In this document: piece by piece, positions 25,439 to 33,775 of the stretch
How the letters are laid out: every line of letters begins with the position of its first letter
Numbering within the stretch: position 1 is the stretch's first letter
NCBI GenBank assembly: GCA_947373605.1
Contig: CANBYM010000015.1
Location: 1-42,646, forward strand
Direction of reading: 5' to 3'
From: Comamonadaceae bacterium
Lineage (GTDB): Bacteria > Pseudomonadota > Gammaproteobacteria > Burkholderiales > Burkholderiaceae_C
Length of the DNA stretch: 42,646 bases
Position numbers and translations under genes: made by a program
The notes under the pieces: model-generated
What the model saw: only the letters and a program-made list of their open reading frames with translations
What the model was told of the DNA's origin: nothing
The model's database searches: none

Positions 25439-28126
25439 GTGACAGTTCAGATCGACCCCACTTCTAATGACCCTGGCCAAAGTAGCACAGGGCTCGCCAC
25501 ACAAGCTATGGCGTGCTTGGCCGTGTCCGGCCACTTTGACGAACTGCACGCCAAAGCTGTGCTCAATGGTCCACCGGCCTCAACGCCACAGGCACTGGGC
25601 GAATTGTGGTCACGCTTTTTTGCCAATGCAGAAGCACAAAACAGTGCCGACCTGAACCGGCGCTTTGCAAGCCTGCAGCGGCAAATCCGCGACAACGGGG
25701 TTACCTACAACGTTTACGCCGATCAGGAAGGCCCGCAGCGTCCCTGGTCCTTAGACCTGTTTCCGCTGATTGTGGATGCGGCAAGCTGGAAGCAAATCGA
25801 AGCCGGTGTGCACCAGCGCATGCGCCTGCTCGAATCGGTTTTGGCAGATGTCTATGGGCCTCAAACATTGCTCAAGCAGGGCCTGCTGCCGCCCGCACTG
25901 GTAAACGGGCACCCCGGTTATTTGCGTTCCGTACACGGTGTGCAACCGGCGGGGGGCGTACGTTTGCATGTTGCCGCCTTCGATCTGGCACGCGGGCCGG
26001 ATGGCCTGTGGTGGATGATCGGGCAACGCTGCCAGGCGCCTTCAGGGCTGGGCTACCTGCTCGAAAACCGTCTGGCGGTGGCGAGGCAATTTCCGCAAGC
26101 ATTTCAAACCATGCGGGTGCAGCGTCTGGCAGCCATCTACCGCGCACTGGTTGCCAGCCTCAAGCGCGCCAGCCCGGCGGGCGCCGAGTCCCACATTGCG
26201 CTGCTCACGCCCGGTCCCTACAACGAAACCTATTTCGAACACGCGTACCTGGCACGGTATCTGGGCCTGAGCCTGGTGGAGGGCAACGACCTGATCGTGC
26301 GCGATGAACGCCTGTTCCTCAAGACCCTACAAGGTCTAGTGCCGGTGCACGGCCTGCTCAAACGGGTGGACGATCAGTATCTGGACCCGCTGGAGCTGCG
26401 CTCCGATTCCACGCTGGGCGTGCCCGGCCTCTTGCAAGCGGTGCGCGCGGGCAATGTCATGCTGGCCAATGCGCCGGGCTCTGCATTTCTGGAAAGTCCT
26501 GCACTCTTGGGCTTTCTGCCGGCGCTGTCGCGCCATGTGCTGAAAGAGCGTTTGCTGCTGCCTTCGCTTCCGACTTGGTGGTGCGGAGAACGCTGCGCCA
26601 TGGAAGAAGTGCTTCCGCGTCTGCACGAACACACCATCAAACCGACCTACCCCGGCTCGGATATTCATGAGTCCTTCGAGTCCGTCATGGGGCGCAGGCT
26701 CAATCAGGCCGAGTTGGACGCCTGGGCGGGGCGCATTGTGCGTCAGGGCGAAGAGCACACTGTGCAAGCCTATATGCCGCTCTCACAAATTCCAACCTGG
26801 CATAGCGGCAGTATCCAAAGCCAAAGCCAGCGCCAGGAACAAAGTAACGGGGCGGAGCAATCTTCCGCACAGGGGCAGATGCAGACCAAGTCAGCCATGC
26901 TGCGCGTGTTTGCGCTATCCGACGGTTTGGACGTTAACGGTGCACCACGCTGGCAGATATTGCCCGGCGGACTTGTGCGCGTGGCCGGTACCAGCATGGA
27001 TATTGCCTCCATGCAACGCGGCGGCAGCAGTGCCGACGCCTGGGTGTTAACTGACGGCGAAGTAGACACCACGGCGCACATGAGCACAACCAACAATGCC
27101 ACCGTGCTGGGGCAGCGCAAACGGCTTGTAACCAGCCGCGCTGCGGAAAATCTCTATTGGCTGGGCCGCTACACCGAACGCACGGAAAACACCGTACGAC
27201 TGGCGCGACTGACGCTAGAGTGTCTGGGCGGAGAGGACCAGACCGCGGCGCCACTGCAACAGTGGCTGACCCAAATGGCAGTGTCCAATACCCTGGTGCT
27301 TCCCGGCGTGCCGTCTGCGGTGCAGGCAAGGCGGGTTTTTGAGCGTTCGCTGATTGCCAGCCTAGGTACTACCGACGGCGCAACCAGTGTGGGCTTTAAT
27401 TTGCGTGCCCTCAAGATGGCCGCCGCTGCGGTGCGCGAACGCCTGTCGCAAGAGCACTGGAACGTGATTGTCCGTTCTGAAGAAGAGTTTTTTGTCCGTT
27501 GCGCTGCACACACGGCGCGGGGCGATTATTCAGCCACCGCGGCCCTGCGTGTGCTCAAGTCATCCAGCGATCATCTGGCCGCCATTACCGGCGCCCAAAC
27601 CGACCGCATGACACGCGATGACGGTTGGCGCTTGCTGAGTATCGGCAGGCATATCGAACGGCTGGCGTTTTTGGCAAACGCTTTGTCAAGCGGCTTTCAA
27701 ACCGGTTTACTGGATTTTGACGGGGGCTTTGAGGCCATGCTTTCCCTGTTTGACAGCACGATTACTTTTCGCGCGCAGTACCAGCAAAGCCGCGACATTG
27801 CCGCGCTGCTCAATTTGATCGTGCTGGACCGTGATAACCCGCGCTCGCTGGCATGGGTGGCGCACACACTGCGCGGACGCCTCGCCAAACTGTGCGGCAG
27901 CGCTACGACCGCGGAAAGTCCGATTGCGGTCAAAGTGCCGGACCCGGATATCTGGAACTTTGCCAGCCCGAACGCCGCCGACGATGACAGTGCCTCGCTG
28001 GTGGAGCCGGTGTCGTTGCAACAGCTGTTAAGTGCGCTGACCAGTGCGGCGTACAACGTGTCCGACGCCATCAGCACCACCTACTTCACCCACTCCGGGC
28101 AAACCAATCAGAGTCTGGGCACCTGA
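25439..28126 (+). CDS. Circularly permuted ATP-grasp fused to alpha-E domain
   Basis: An 895-residue fusion of the two proteins that are separate at 9676-12168. The N-terminal part (about residues 60-545) is the circularly permuted ATP-grasp ligase: GVTYNVYADQEGPQRPW, YLLENRLAVARQFPQAF, LLTPGPYNETYFEHAYLARY, LVEGNDLIVRDERLFLKTL and VDDQYLDPLELRSDSTLGVP. A Gln/Ser-rich insert occupies residues 458-485. The C-terminal part (about 560-890) is alpha-E, opening with SRAAENLYWLGRYTERTENT. The start is GTG at 25439, with no strong ribosome site. Its stop overlaps the next start by one base (TGATG), so it is coupled to the transglutaminase. The reaction is unknown; amide or peptide ligation is predicted from the fold. 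Confidence 0.92.
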   Translation: MTVQIDPTSNDPGQSSTGLATQAMACLAVSGHFDELHAKAVLNGPPASTPQALGELWSRFFANAEAQNSADLNRRFASLQRQIRDNGVTYNVYADQEGPQRPWSLDLFPLIVDAASWKQIEAGVHQRMRLLESVLADVYGPQTLLKQGLLPPALVNGHPGYLRSVHGVQPAGGVRLHVAAFDLARGPDGLWWMIGQRCQAPSGLGYLLENRLAVARQFPQAFQTMRVQRLAAIYRALVASLKRASPAGAESHIALLTPGPYNETYFEHAYLARYLGLSLVEGNDLIVRDERLFLKTLQGLVPVHGLLKRVDDQYLDPLELRSDSTLGVPGLLQAVRAGNVMLANAPGSAFLESPALLGFLPALSRHVLKERLLLPSLPTWWCGERCAMEEVLPRLHEHTIKPTYPGSDIHESFESVMGRRLNQAELDAWAGRIVRQGEEHTVQAYMPLSQIPTWHSGSIQSQSQRQEQSNGAEQSSAQGQMQTKSAMLRVFALSDGLDVNGAPRWQILPGGLVRVAGTSMDIASMQRGGSSADAWVLTDGEVDTTAHMSTTNNATVLGQRKRLVTSRAAENLYWLGRYTERTENTVRLARLTLECLGGEDQTAAPLQQWLTQMAVSNTLVLPGVPSAVQARRVFERSLIASLGTTDGATSVGFNLRALKMAAAAVRERLSQEHWNVIVRSEEEFFVRCAAHTARGDYSATAALRVLKSSSDHLAAITGAQTDRMTRDDGWRLLSIGRHIERLAFLANALSSGFQTGLLDFDGGFEAMLSLFDSTITFRAQYQQSRDIAALLNLIVLDRDNPRSLAWVAHTLRGRLAKLCGSATTAESPIAVKVPDPDIWNFASPNAADDDSASLVEPVSLQQLLSALTSAAYNVSDAISTTYFTHSGQTNQSLGT

Positions 28127-29115
28127 TGCTGCTGCAAATTACCCACGACACCCACTACCGCTACATGCCGGCAGTGGAAACTGCACAGCACATGGCCTAT
28201 ATGCAGCCATGCAACCATGCTGCACAAACGGTGCTGGACCACACGCTCAACATCAATCCGCAACCGGCACAAATGCGGGAGATGACCGACGTCTACGGCA
28301 ACACGCGCAACTTTTTTTCCATGCAAACCTCCCACGAGGTGTTGAGCGTCATAGCCCACAGTCTGGTGTCAACGCAGGCTTCAGACATCGTGCACGGATT
28401 GATGCCGTGGGAAAAAGTGCGCGAGCTGTTTCGTTATCAGGCGGGCGGCGCGTTTGACCCTGCCTCCGAATTTGTATTTGCTTCGCCCTTCGTGCCGCGC
28501 AACAACGAGTTTGCCAATTACGCGCGGCCCAGTTTCGGCCCGGGCGTACCTTTGCTCGAGGCGGTTGCCAACCTGATGCAACGCATCCACAAAGACTTCA
28601 CCTACGAGAGCCAAAGCACACAAATCAACACCCCGGCCTTGCAGGCGCTGGAACAACGCAAAGGCGTGTGCCAGGACTTTTCGCACATCATGATTGCCTG
28701 CTTGCGCACCCTGGGTTTGCCCGCACGCTACGTGAGCGGCTATCTGCTGACCCAAGCCGCACCGGGTGAAGTCAAGCTCATCGGTAGCGACGCATCCCAC
28801 GCCTGGGTGAGCGTGTACGTGCCCGACCTGATGAATGCGCAGGGCATGCCGCAAAGCCAGCGCTGGTGCGACTTCGATCCCACCAATGACCGCTGGGGCT
28901 GGCATTCGCCCGGTCAGGACTATGTAACTGTTGCCCACGGACGTGACTTTGGGGATGTGTCGCCATTGCGCGGCGTCATTCACGGGGGTGCCAGGCATCG
29001 CCTGACCGTCGGCGTTACCGTATCTGCATTCAACGAAAACGTGCCACTGGTATCCGGCGCTTCTCAGAACCAGAGCCAATCCCAGAGTCAAACTCAGTCA
29101 CAGTTCCAGCGCTAA
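28126..29115 (+). CDS. Transglutaminase-like protein (COG1305) with a Gln/Ser tail
   Basis: A 329-residue cytoplasmic protein with the bacterial transglutaminase N-terminal domain (ITHDTHYRYMPAVETAQHMA) and a core bearing the triad Cys182 (KGVCQDFSHIMIACL), His225 (SDASHAWVSVYVPD) and Asp251 (CDFDPTND). The motif NDRWGWHSPGQDYVTVAHGR is usual for this family, whose members may act as peptidases or amide-bond transferases. The last 20 residues are almost pure Gln/Ser (NQSQSQSQTQSQFQR). The start overlaps the ATP-grasp fusion stop by one base, so this is the last gene of the cluster. An Anbu proteasome-like gene, often present in related clusters, is not seen. Confidence 0.92.
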   Translation: MLLQITHDTHYRYMPAVETAQHMAYMQPCNHAAQTVLDHTLNINPQPAQMREMTDVYGNTRNFFSMQTSHEVLSVIAHSLVSTQASDIVHGLMPWEKVRELFRYQAGGAFDPASEFVFASPFVPRNNEFANYARPSFGPGVPLLEAVANLMQRIHKDFTYESQSTQINTPALQALEQRKGVCQDFSHIMIACLRTLGLPARYVSGYLLTQAAPGEVKLIGSDASHAWVSVYVPDLMNAQGMPQSQRWCDFDPTNDRWGWHSPGQDYVTVAHGRDFGDVSPLRGVIHGGARHRLTVGVTVSAFNENVPLVSGASQNQSQSQSQTQSQFQR

Positions 29116-29156
29116 GCTGGAGCCCTCACAACCATTCCACCACTCAGGAGTTTTTT

Positions 29157-29612
29157 ATGAGCGTTTACGACAAGCTTGCCGAACTCGGCATTTCCCTTCC
29201 CCCCGTCGCCGTTCCAGCAGCCGCCTATGTGCCTTTTGTGCAAACCGGAAATCTGGTTTTCTTGAGCGGCCACATTGCCAAGAAAGACGGTAAGCCCTGG
29301 GTCGGTCAACTCGGCAAGAACATGACTACCGACGAAGCCAAGCCCGCCGCCCGCGCCATTGCCATCGACCTGTTGGGCACACTGCACGCTGCAGTGGGCG
29401 ACCTCAACAAGGTCAAGCGCATTGTCAAACTCATGTCACTGGTCAATTCCACCGGCGATTTCACCGAACAGCACTTGGTTACCAACGGTGCCAGCGAACT
29501 GCTCGGTCAGATTTTCGGCGACAAAGGCGCGCATGCCCGCAGTGCATTCGGTGTTGCGCAAATTCCTACGGGCGCATGCGTCGAAATCGAGATGATTGCG
29601 GAAATTATCTAA
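29157..29612 (+). CDS. RidA-like (YjgF/YER057c/UK114) protein, Arg-less subfamily
   Basis: A 151-residue protein of the longer RidA-like subgroup: VYDKLAELGISLPPVAVPAA at the start, TGNLVFLSGHIAKKDGKPWV in the middle and FGDKGAHARSAFGVAQIPTG near the end. True RidA enzymes hydrolyse reactive enamines/imines such as 2-aminoacrylate using an Arg in the VARLP-like motif; here that position is Gln (VAQIP), as in the subgroup, so deaminase activity is doubtful. CAGGAG lies eight bases before the ATG. It sits between the ATP-grasp cluster (41 bases) and the mttB operon (129 bases), and could belong to either. A role near amine oxidation, where imines form, is plausible but inferred. Confidence 0.88.
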   Translation: MSVYDKLAELGISLPPVAVPAAAYVPFVQTGNLVFLSGHIAKKDGKPWVGQLGKNMTTDEAKPAARAIAIDLLGTLHAAVGDLNKVKRIVKLMSLVNSTGDFTEQHLVTNGASELLGQIFGDKGAHARSAFGVAQIPTGACVEIEMIAEII

Positions 29613-29700
29613 GCCACTTTTTCGCAGGCCACGCGCATTACCAAAACTCATGCAAGGCCTGCGAAAACATCACTCTTAGCTCCCTTTCCTTTGGCTGGAT

Positions 29701-29728
29701 AATTGTTTTAAACCTTTAAAAAGCAATT
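29701..29728. promoter_or_regulatory. AT-rich inverted repeat and promoter-like sequence before mttB
   Basis: TTTTAAA-CC-TTTAAAA (29706-29721) is a perfect inverted repeat. The outer AATTG and CAATT extend it to 28 bases with a two-base bulge. GATAAT at 29698-29703 is a fair -10 element overlapping its left end. The repeat ends 13 bases before the ATG of the mttB-like gene and just before its GGAGAG ribosome site, where an operator or 5' leader structure could act. Confidence 0.4.
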
Positions 29729-29741
29729 GGAGAGACACCCA

Positions 29742-31313
29742 ATGAGTGAAGAAATTTCAGGCGAAGTTGCCGCGCGCAGCACCTCGCCCCGGCGGCGCGG
29801 CGGCCGCGGCAGTGGAACGGTACGCCCTGCCCTGTCTACCGCGCAATACCGCGCATTGAAGCACCGGTTCCCGCCCACACCCGTCGTATCCGAAGACGAG
29901 CTCGAGTCGGTTCACAATGCGTCGCTCGTGGTACTGGAAGAGATGGGAATCGACGTGTTGCACGAAGGTGCCCGCGCCATCATGAAAAAGGCCGGGGCTG
30001 ACGTCAAAGACGGCTCCGAGCGGGTGCGCTTTGACCGCAACCTGATTCTGGAAACTATCAAGACCTGCCCCTCCGAATTCACCCTGCACGCGCGCAACCC
30101 GGAGCGCAACATCCGCATCGGCGGCAAAAATCTGGCCTTCGCACAGGTGGCCAGCCCGCCCAATTGCAGTGATATGCAAGGCGGCCGTCGTGCGGGCAAC
30201 CAGAAGGACTTTCGCAATCTGGTCAAGCTGGCCCAGCGCTACGACATCATTCACTGCACCGGCGGTTATCCGGTCGAGCCGGTAGACATTCACGCCTCGG
30301 TGCGTCACCTGGAATGCCTGCGCGATCTGGCCACGTTGACCGACAAAGCGTTTCACGTGTATTCGCTGGGCAAGGAGCGCAATCAGGATGGCATCGAGAT
30401 CGCCCGCATTGCGCGCGGCATTTCGCATGAACAACTCGAGCGTGAACCTTCGCTGTTTTCCATCATCAACAGCAACTCGCCGCGCAAGCTGGACGTGCCG
30501 ATGATGCAAGGCATTATCGAAATGTCCTCGCGCAACCAGATCATCATGCTCACGCCCTTCACGCTGGCCGGTGCCATGGCGCCGGTGACCATTGCCGGCG
30601 CCGTAGTGCAGCAAAACGCCGAAGCGTTGGCGGGCATTGCTTTCACGCAGATGGTGCGACCCGGCGCGCCGGTGGTGTATGGCGGCTTTACCAGCAACGT
30701 TGACATGAAGACAGGCGCGCCTGCTTTCGGCACGCCGGAGTACATGAAGGCCGTGCTGCTGGGTGGCCAACTCTGCCGCAAATACGGCCTGCCCTACCGC
30801 ACCAGCAATGTGAATGCGGCCAACACGGTGGACGCACAGGCGGCGTATGAATCAGTTTTCTCGCTTTGGGCGCTGACCCAGGGCGGTGGCAATTTCATCA
30901 TGCACAGCGCAGGCTGGTTAGAGGGCGGCCTGACTGCTTCGTTTGAAAAATTCATCCTCGACTGCGACCTGTTGCAAATGGTGGCGGAATTCCTCACACC
31001 GCTGGACACCAGTGATGCAGCGCTCGGGCTGGATGCCATTCGCAGCGTAGAGCCCGGTGGCCATTACTTCGGCACTGCGCACACGCTGGAGCGCTTTGAG
31101 ACTGCCTTTTACTCGCCACTGATTTCCGATTGGCGCAACTTTGAAACCTGGCAGGAAGCCGGTAGCCCGACGGCCTACCAAAAGGCTAACACCATCTGGC
31201 AAAAAGAGCTGGCCGCATACGAGCGCCCGCCGATGGACAAAGCCATCGAAGAAGAACTGGAAGCCTTTGTGGCCAAGCGCACCGAAGAAGGTGGCGCACC
31301 CACCGATTTCTAA
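29742..31313 (+). CDS. MttB-family (trimethylamine methyltransferase-like) protein, non-pyrrolysine
   Basis: A 523-residue member of the MttB family. It has an Arg/Gly-rich N-terminus (SPRRRGGRGSGTVRP), then LEEMGIDVLHEGARAIMKKA, CTGGYPVEPVDIHASVRHLE and GGGNFIMHSAGWLEGGLTAS. Methanogen MttB uses pyrrolysine (TAG) to move a methyl group from trimethylamine to a corrinoid protein. Here the frame has no internal TAG, so it belongs to the non-pyrrolysine group, of which MtgB demethylates glycine betaine. No corrinoid-binding protein is encoded nearby. The ATG at 29742 follows GGAGAG; a TTG at 29727 is less likely. It heads the unit with the dehydrogenase and soxBDAG genes, suggesting a quaternary or tertiary methylamine as substrate. 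Confidence 0.88.
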   Translation: MSEEISGEVAARSTSPRRRGGRGSGTVRPALSTAQYRALKHRFPPTPVVSEDELESVHNASLVVLEEMGIDVLHEGARAIMKKAGADVKDGSERVRFDRNLILETIKTCPSEFTLHARNPERNIRIGGKNLAFAQVASPPNCSDMQGGRRAGNQKDFRNLVKLAQRYDIIHCTGGYPVEPVDIHASVRHLECLRDLATLTDKAFHVYSLGKERNQDGIEIARIARGISHEQLEREPSLFSIINSNSPRKLDVPMMQGIIEMSSRNQIIMLTPFTLAGAMAPVTIAGAVVQQNAEALAGIAFTQMVRPGAPVVYGGFTSNVDMKTGAPAFGTPEYMKAVLLGGQLCRKYGLPYRTSNVNAANTVDAQAAYESVFSLWALTQGGGNFIMHSAGWLEGGLTASFEKFILDCDLLQMVAEFLTPLDTSDAALGLDAIRSVEPGGHYFGTAHTLERFETAFYSPLISDWRNFETWQEAGSPTAYQKANTIWQKELAAYERPPMDKAIEEELEAFVAKRTEEGGAPTDF

Positions 31314-31342
31314 AACCAACAAAACATTCAAGGAATACAGAA

Positions 31343-33772
31343 GTGAAAACGACAGCAAGAGTAGTAGTGATCGGTGGCGGCGTGGTGGGATGTTCGGTGC
31401 TGTACCACCTGACTAAAAAGGGTTGGAGCGACGTAATGCTGATCGAACGTGACCAGCTCACCAGCGGCTCCACATGGCACGCTGCGGGTGGATTCCACAC
31501 GCTCAACGGCGACCCCAATGTGGCCATGCTGCAAAGTTACACCGTGAGCCTGTATGAAGAGCTGGAACGCATTTCCGGCCAGAGCTGCGGCATGCACAAG
31601 TCCCCCGGCATCATGTTGGCTGACACGCCCGAGCGCATGGAGTTTCTGAAAATGACGGTAGCGCGCGGGCGCTATCTGGGCATGGAGACCGAAATCATCT
31701 CGGTCAAAGAGGCCAAAAACTACTTCCCGTTCATCGAAGAAAAATACTTTTTGGGCGCTCTGCTGGACCCGAACGAAGGCCACCTGGACCCCAGCGGCAC
31801 GACGTACGCGTACGCGAAAGCCGCCCGCTTAGGCGGCGCCACGATTGAAGTGCAAACCAAGGTCGAGAGTCTGGAACAAAAGCCCGACGGCACCTGGCGC
31901 GTTATCACCAACAAGGGCGTGGTGGAGTGCGAGCACGTGGTGAATGCCGGTGGCCTGTGGGCCCGTGAAGTGGGCCGCATGGTGGGCGTGGAGCTGCCGG
32001 TGCTGGCCATGGAACACATGTATCTGGTGACTGACGATATTCCGGAAGTCGAAGCCTTTAACAAGAGCGCAGGCAAGGAAATCGGCCATGTGATCGACTT
32101 CGGCGCCGAGAGCTATTTGCGCCAGGAAGGCAAAGGCATGGTGCTGGGAGTTTACGAGCAGGCCGGTGTGCCGTGGTCTACCAAAACAACGCCTTGGAGC
32201 TTTGGCCAGGAACTGCTGCAACCCGATCTGGACCGAATTGCGCCTTCGCTGGAAATTGCGTTCAAGCACTTCCCGACATTAGAGAACGCCGGTATCAAAC
32301 GTGTGATCAATGGCCCCTTCACTTTCGCACCGGACGGCAACCCGCTAGTCGGGCCGGTGCAGGGACGCACCAACTTCTGGTCGGCATGCGGTGTCATGGC
32401 CGGTTTCAGTCAGGGCGGCGGCGTGGGGCTGGCACTGTCCAACTGGATGGTCGACGGCGACCCCGGCTTTGATATCTGGGGCATGGACGTGGCGCGTTAC
32501 GGCGACTGGGCAACCCGCACCTATACCAATGCCAAAGTGCGCGAGAATTACTCACGCCGTTTCCGCATCCGTTTCCCTAACGAGGAATTGCCCGCAGCGC
32601 GTCCACTGCAAACCACGCCGCTGTACGACAAGTTCATCGAGCAAGGCGCTGTGATGGGCGACTCCTGGGGCATGGAAACACCGCTCTGGTTTGCACCTCC
32701 CGGTGCACAGGCCAAAGACATTGTGTCCTTCCACCGCTCCAACGATTTTGAGCCGATCAAAGCCGAATGCAAGGCGGTGCGTGAAGCCGTCGGCGTGACC
32801 GAGATTGCCAACTTCGCCAAGTACGAAATCACGGGCACCGGTGCCGAAGCTTTCCTGCAAGGACTGATGACCAACACACTACCGAAAAAGGGGCGCCTAC
32901 AACTGTGCCCCATGCTCAATCACAACGGCAAAATCATTGGCGACTTCACCATTGCAAAAGCCGATGAGAACCGCTTCATGATGTGGGGCTCCAGTCAGGC
33001 ACAGGTCTACCACATGCGCTGGTTTGAACAGTACATCCCCAAGGACGGCTCGGTCACCACCACGCCCTTTGGAATGAAACTTATCGGCCTGTCGATTGCC
33101 GGACCCAAGTCGCGCGAACTGTTGCAACGCCTCACCGATGACGATGTGTCCAACGAAGCTTTCAAGTTCATGGACTACCGCGAGATGGAAGTCGCCACCG
33201 TGAAAGCAAAGGTGAACCGGGTGACCTACACAGGCGACCTGGGCTACGAAATCTGGGTCGCACCGGAATACCAACGCCGCCTTTTTGAGAGCATCCACGA
33301 AGCCGGTAAAGACCTGGGTCTGAAGAACTTCGGCATGCGCGCTCTGCTTTGCTTGCGTCTCGAAAAGAATTTCGGCACCTGGTTCCGCGAGTTCCGCCCC
33401 ATCTATGGTCCGTTTGAAGCGGGTCTGGACCGCTTTGTCAAACTCGACAAGCACGAGTACATCGGCAAGGCCGCCGCTATCAAAGAGAAAGCTGATGGCC
33501 CCAAGAAAACACGCGTGTTTATGGTGGTGGACGCCATCGATTGCGATGTGATGGGCGACGAGCCGATCTGGGTCGACGGCAAGGTGGTGGGCTGGGTGAC
33601 ATCGGGCGGCTTCGGCCACTATGTGAACCAATCGCTGGCACAAGGCTACATTCCCACCGAGCTGGTGAAACCCGATATGAAATTGGAGATCGAAATTCTG
33701 GGTGAGCGCCGCGCTGCGCATTTGCAAATGGATCCGCCATTTGACCCCGAAGCCAAACGCATGAGGATGTAA
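31343..33772 (+). CDS. FAD-dependent dimethylglycine/sarcosine dehydrogenase-like protein with GcvT domain
   Basis: At 809 residues, the N-terminal half is a DAO-type FAD domain (dinucleotide motif VVVIGGGVVGCSVLYHLTKK; STWHAAGGFHTLNGDPNVA, the region that carries the flavin-linking His in relatives). The C-terminal half is GcvT plus a GcvT C-terminal barrel (from about residue 430: VGVTEIANFAKYEITGTGAE, GDLGYEIWVAPEYQRRLFES, VTSGGFGHYVNQSLAQGYIP). Such enzymes oxidise N-methyl groups of dimethylglycine or sarcosine and hand the one-carbon unit to tetrahydrofolate, giving methylene-THF, with electrons passing to ETF. The start is GTG 31343 with AAGGAA upstream. It lies 29 bases after mttB and three before soxB. 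Confidence 0.9.
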   Translation: MKTTARVVVIGGGVVGCSVLYHLTKKGWSDVMLIERDQLTSGSTWHAAGGFHTLNGDPNVAMLQSYTVSLYEELERISGQSCGMHKSPGIMLADTPERMEFLKMTVARGRYLGMETEIISVKEAKNYFPFIEEKYFLGALLDPNEGHLDPSGTTYAYAKAARLGGATIEVQTKVESLEQKPDGTWRVITNKGVVECEHVVNAGGLWAREVGRMVGVELPVLAMEHMYLVTDDIPEVEAFNKSAGKEIGHVIDFGAESYLRQEGKGMVLGVYEQAGVPWSTKTTPWSFGQELLQPDLDRIAPSLEIAFKHFPTLENAGIKRVINGPFTFAPDGNPLVGPVQGRTNFWSACGVMAGFSQGGGVGLALSNWMVDGDPGFDIWGMDVARYGDWATRTYTNAKVRENYSRRFRIRFPNEELPAARPLQTTPLYDKFIEQGAVMGDSWGMETPLWFAPPGAQAKDIVSFHRSNDFEPIKAECKAVREAVGVTEIANFAKYEITGTGAEAFLQGLMTNTLPKKGRLQLCPMLNHNGKIIGDFTIAKADENRFMMWGSSQAQVYHMRWFEQYIPKDGSVTTTPFGMKLIGLSIAGPKSRELLQRLTDDDVSNEAFKFMDYREMEVATVKAKVNRVTYTGDLGYEIWVAPEYQRRLFESIHEAGKDLGLKNFGMRALLCLRLEKNFGTWFREFRPIYGPFEAGLDRFVKLDKHEYIGKAAAIKEKADGPKKTRVFMVVDAIDCDVMGDEPIWVDGKVVGWVTSGGFGHYVNQSLAQGYIPTELVKPDMKLEIEILGERRAAHLQMDPPFDPEAKRMRM

Positions 33773-33775
33773 ACG

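Noticed and set aside
29742..31313. Pyrrolysine (in-frame TAG) in the MttB-like gene
   Set aside because: The frame runs without any internal stop to a normal end, so no amber readthrough is needed. No pyl genes are present either.
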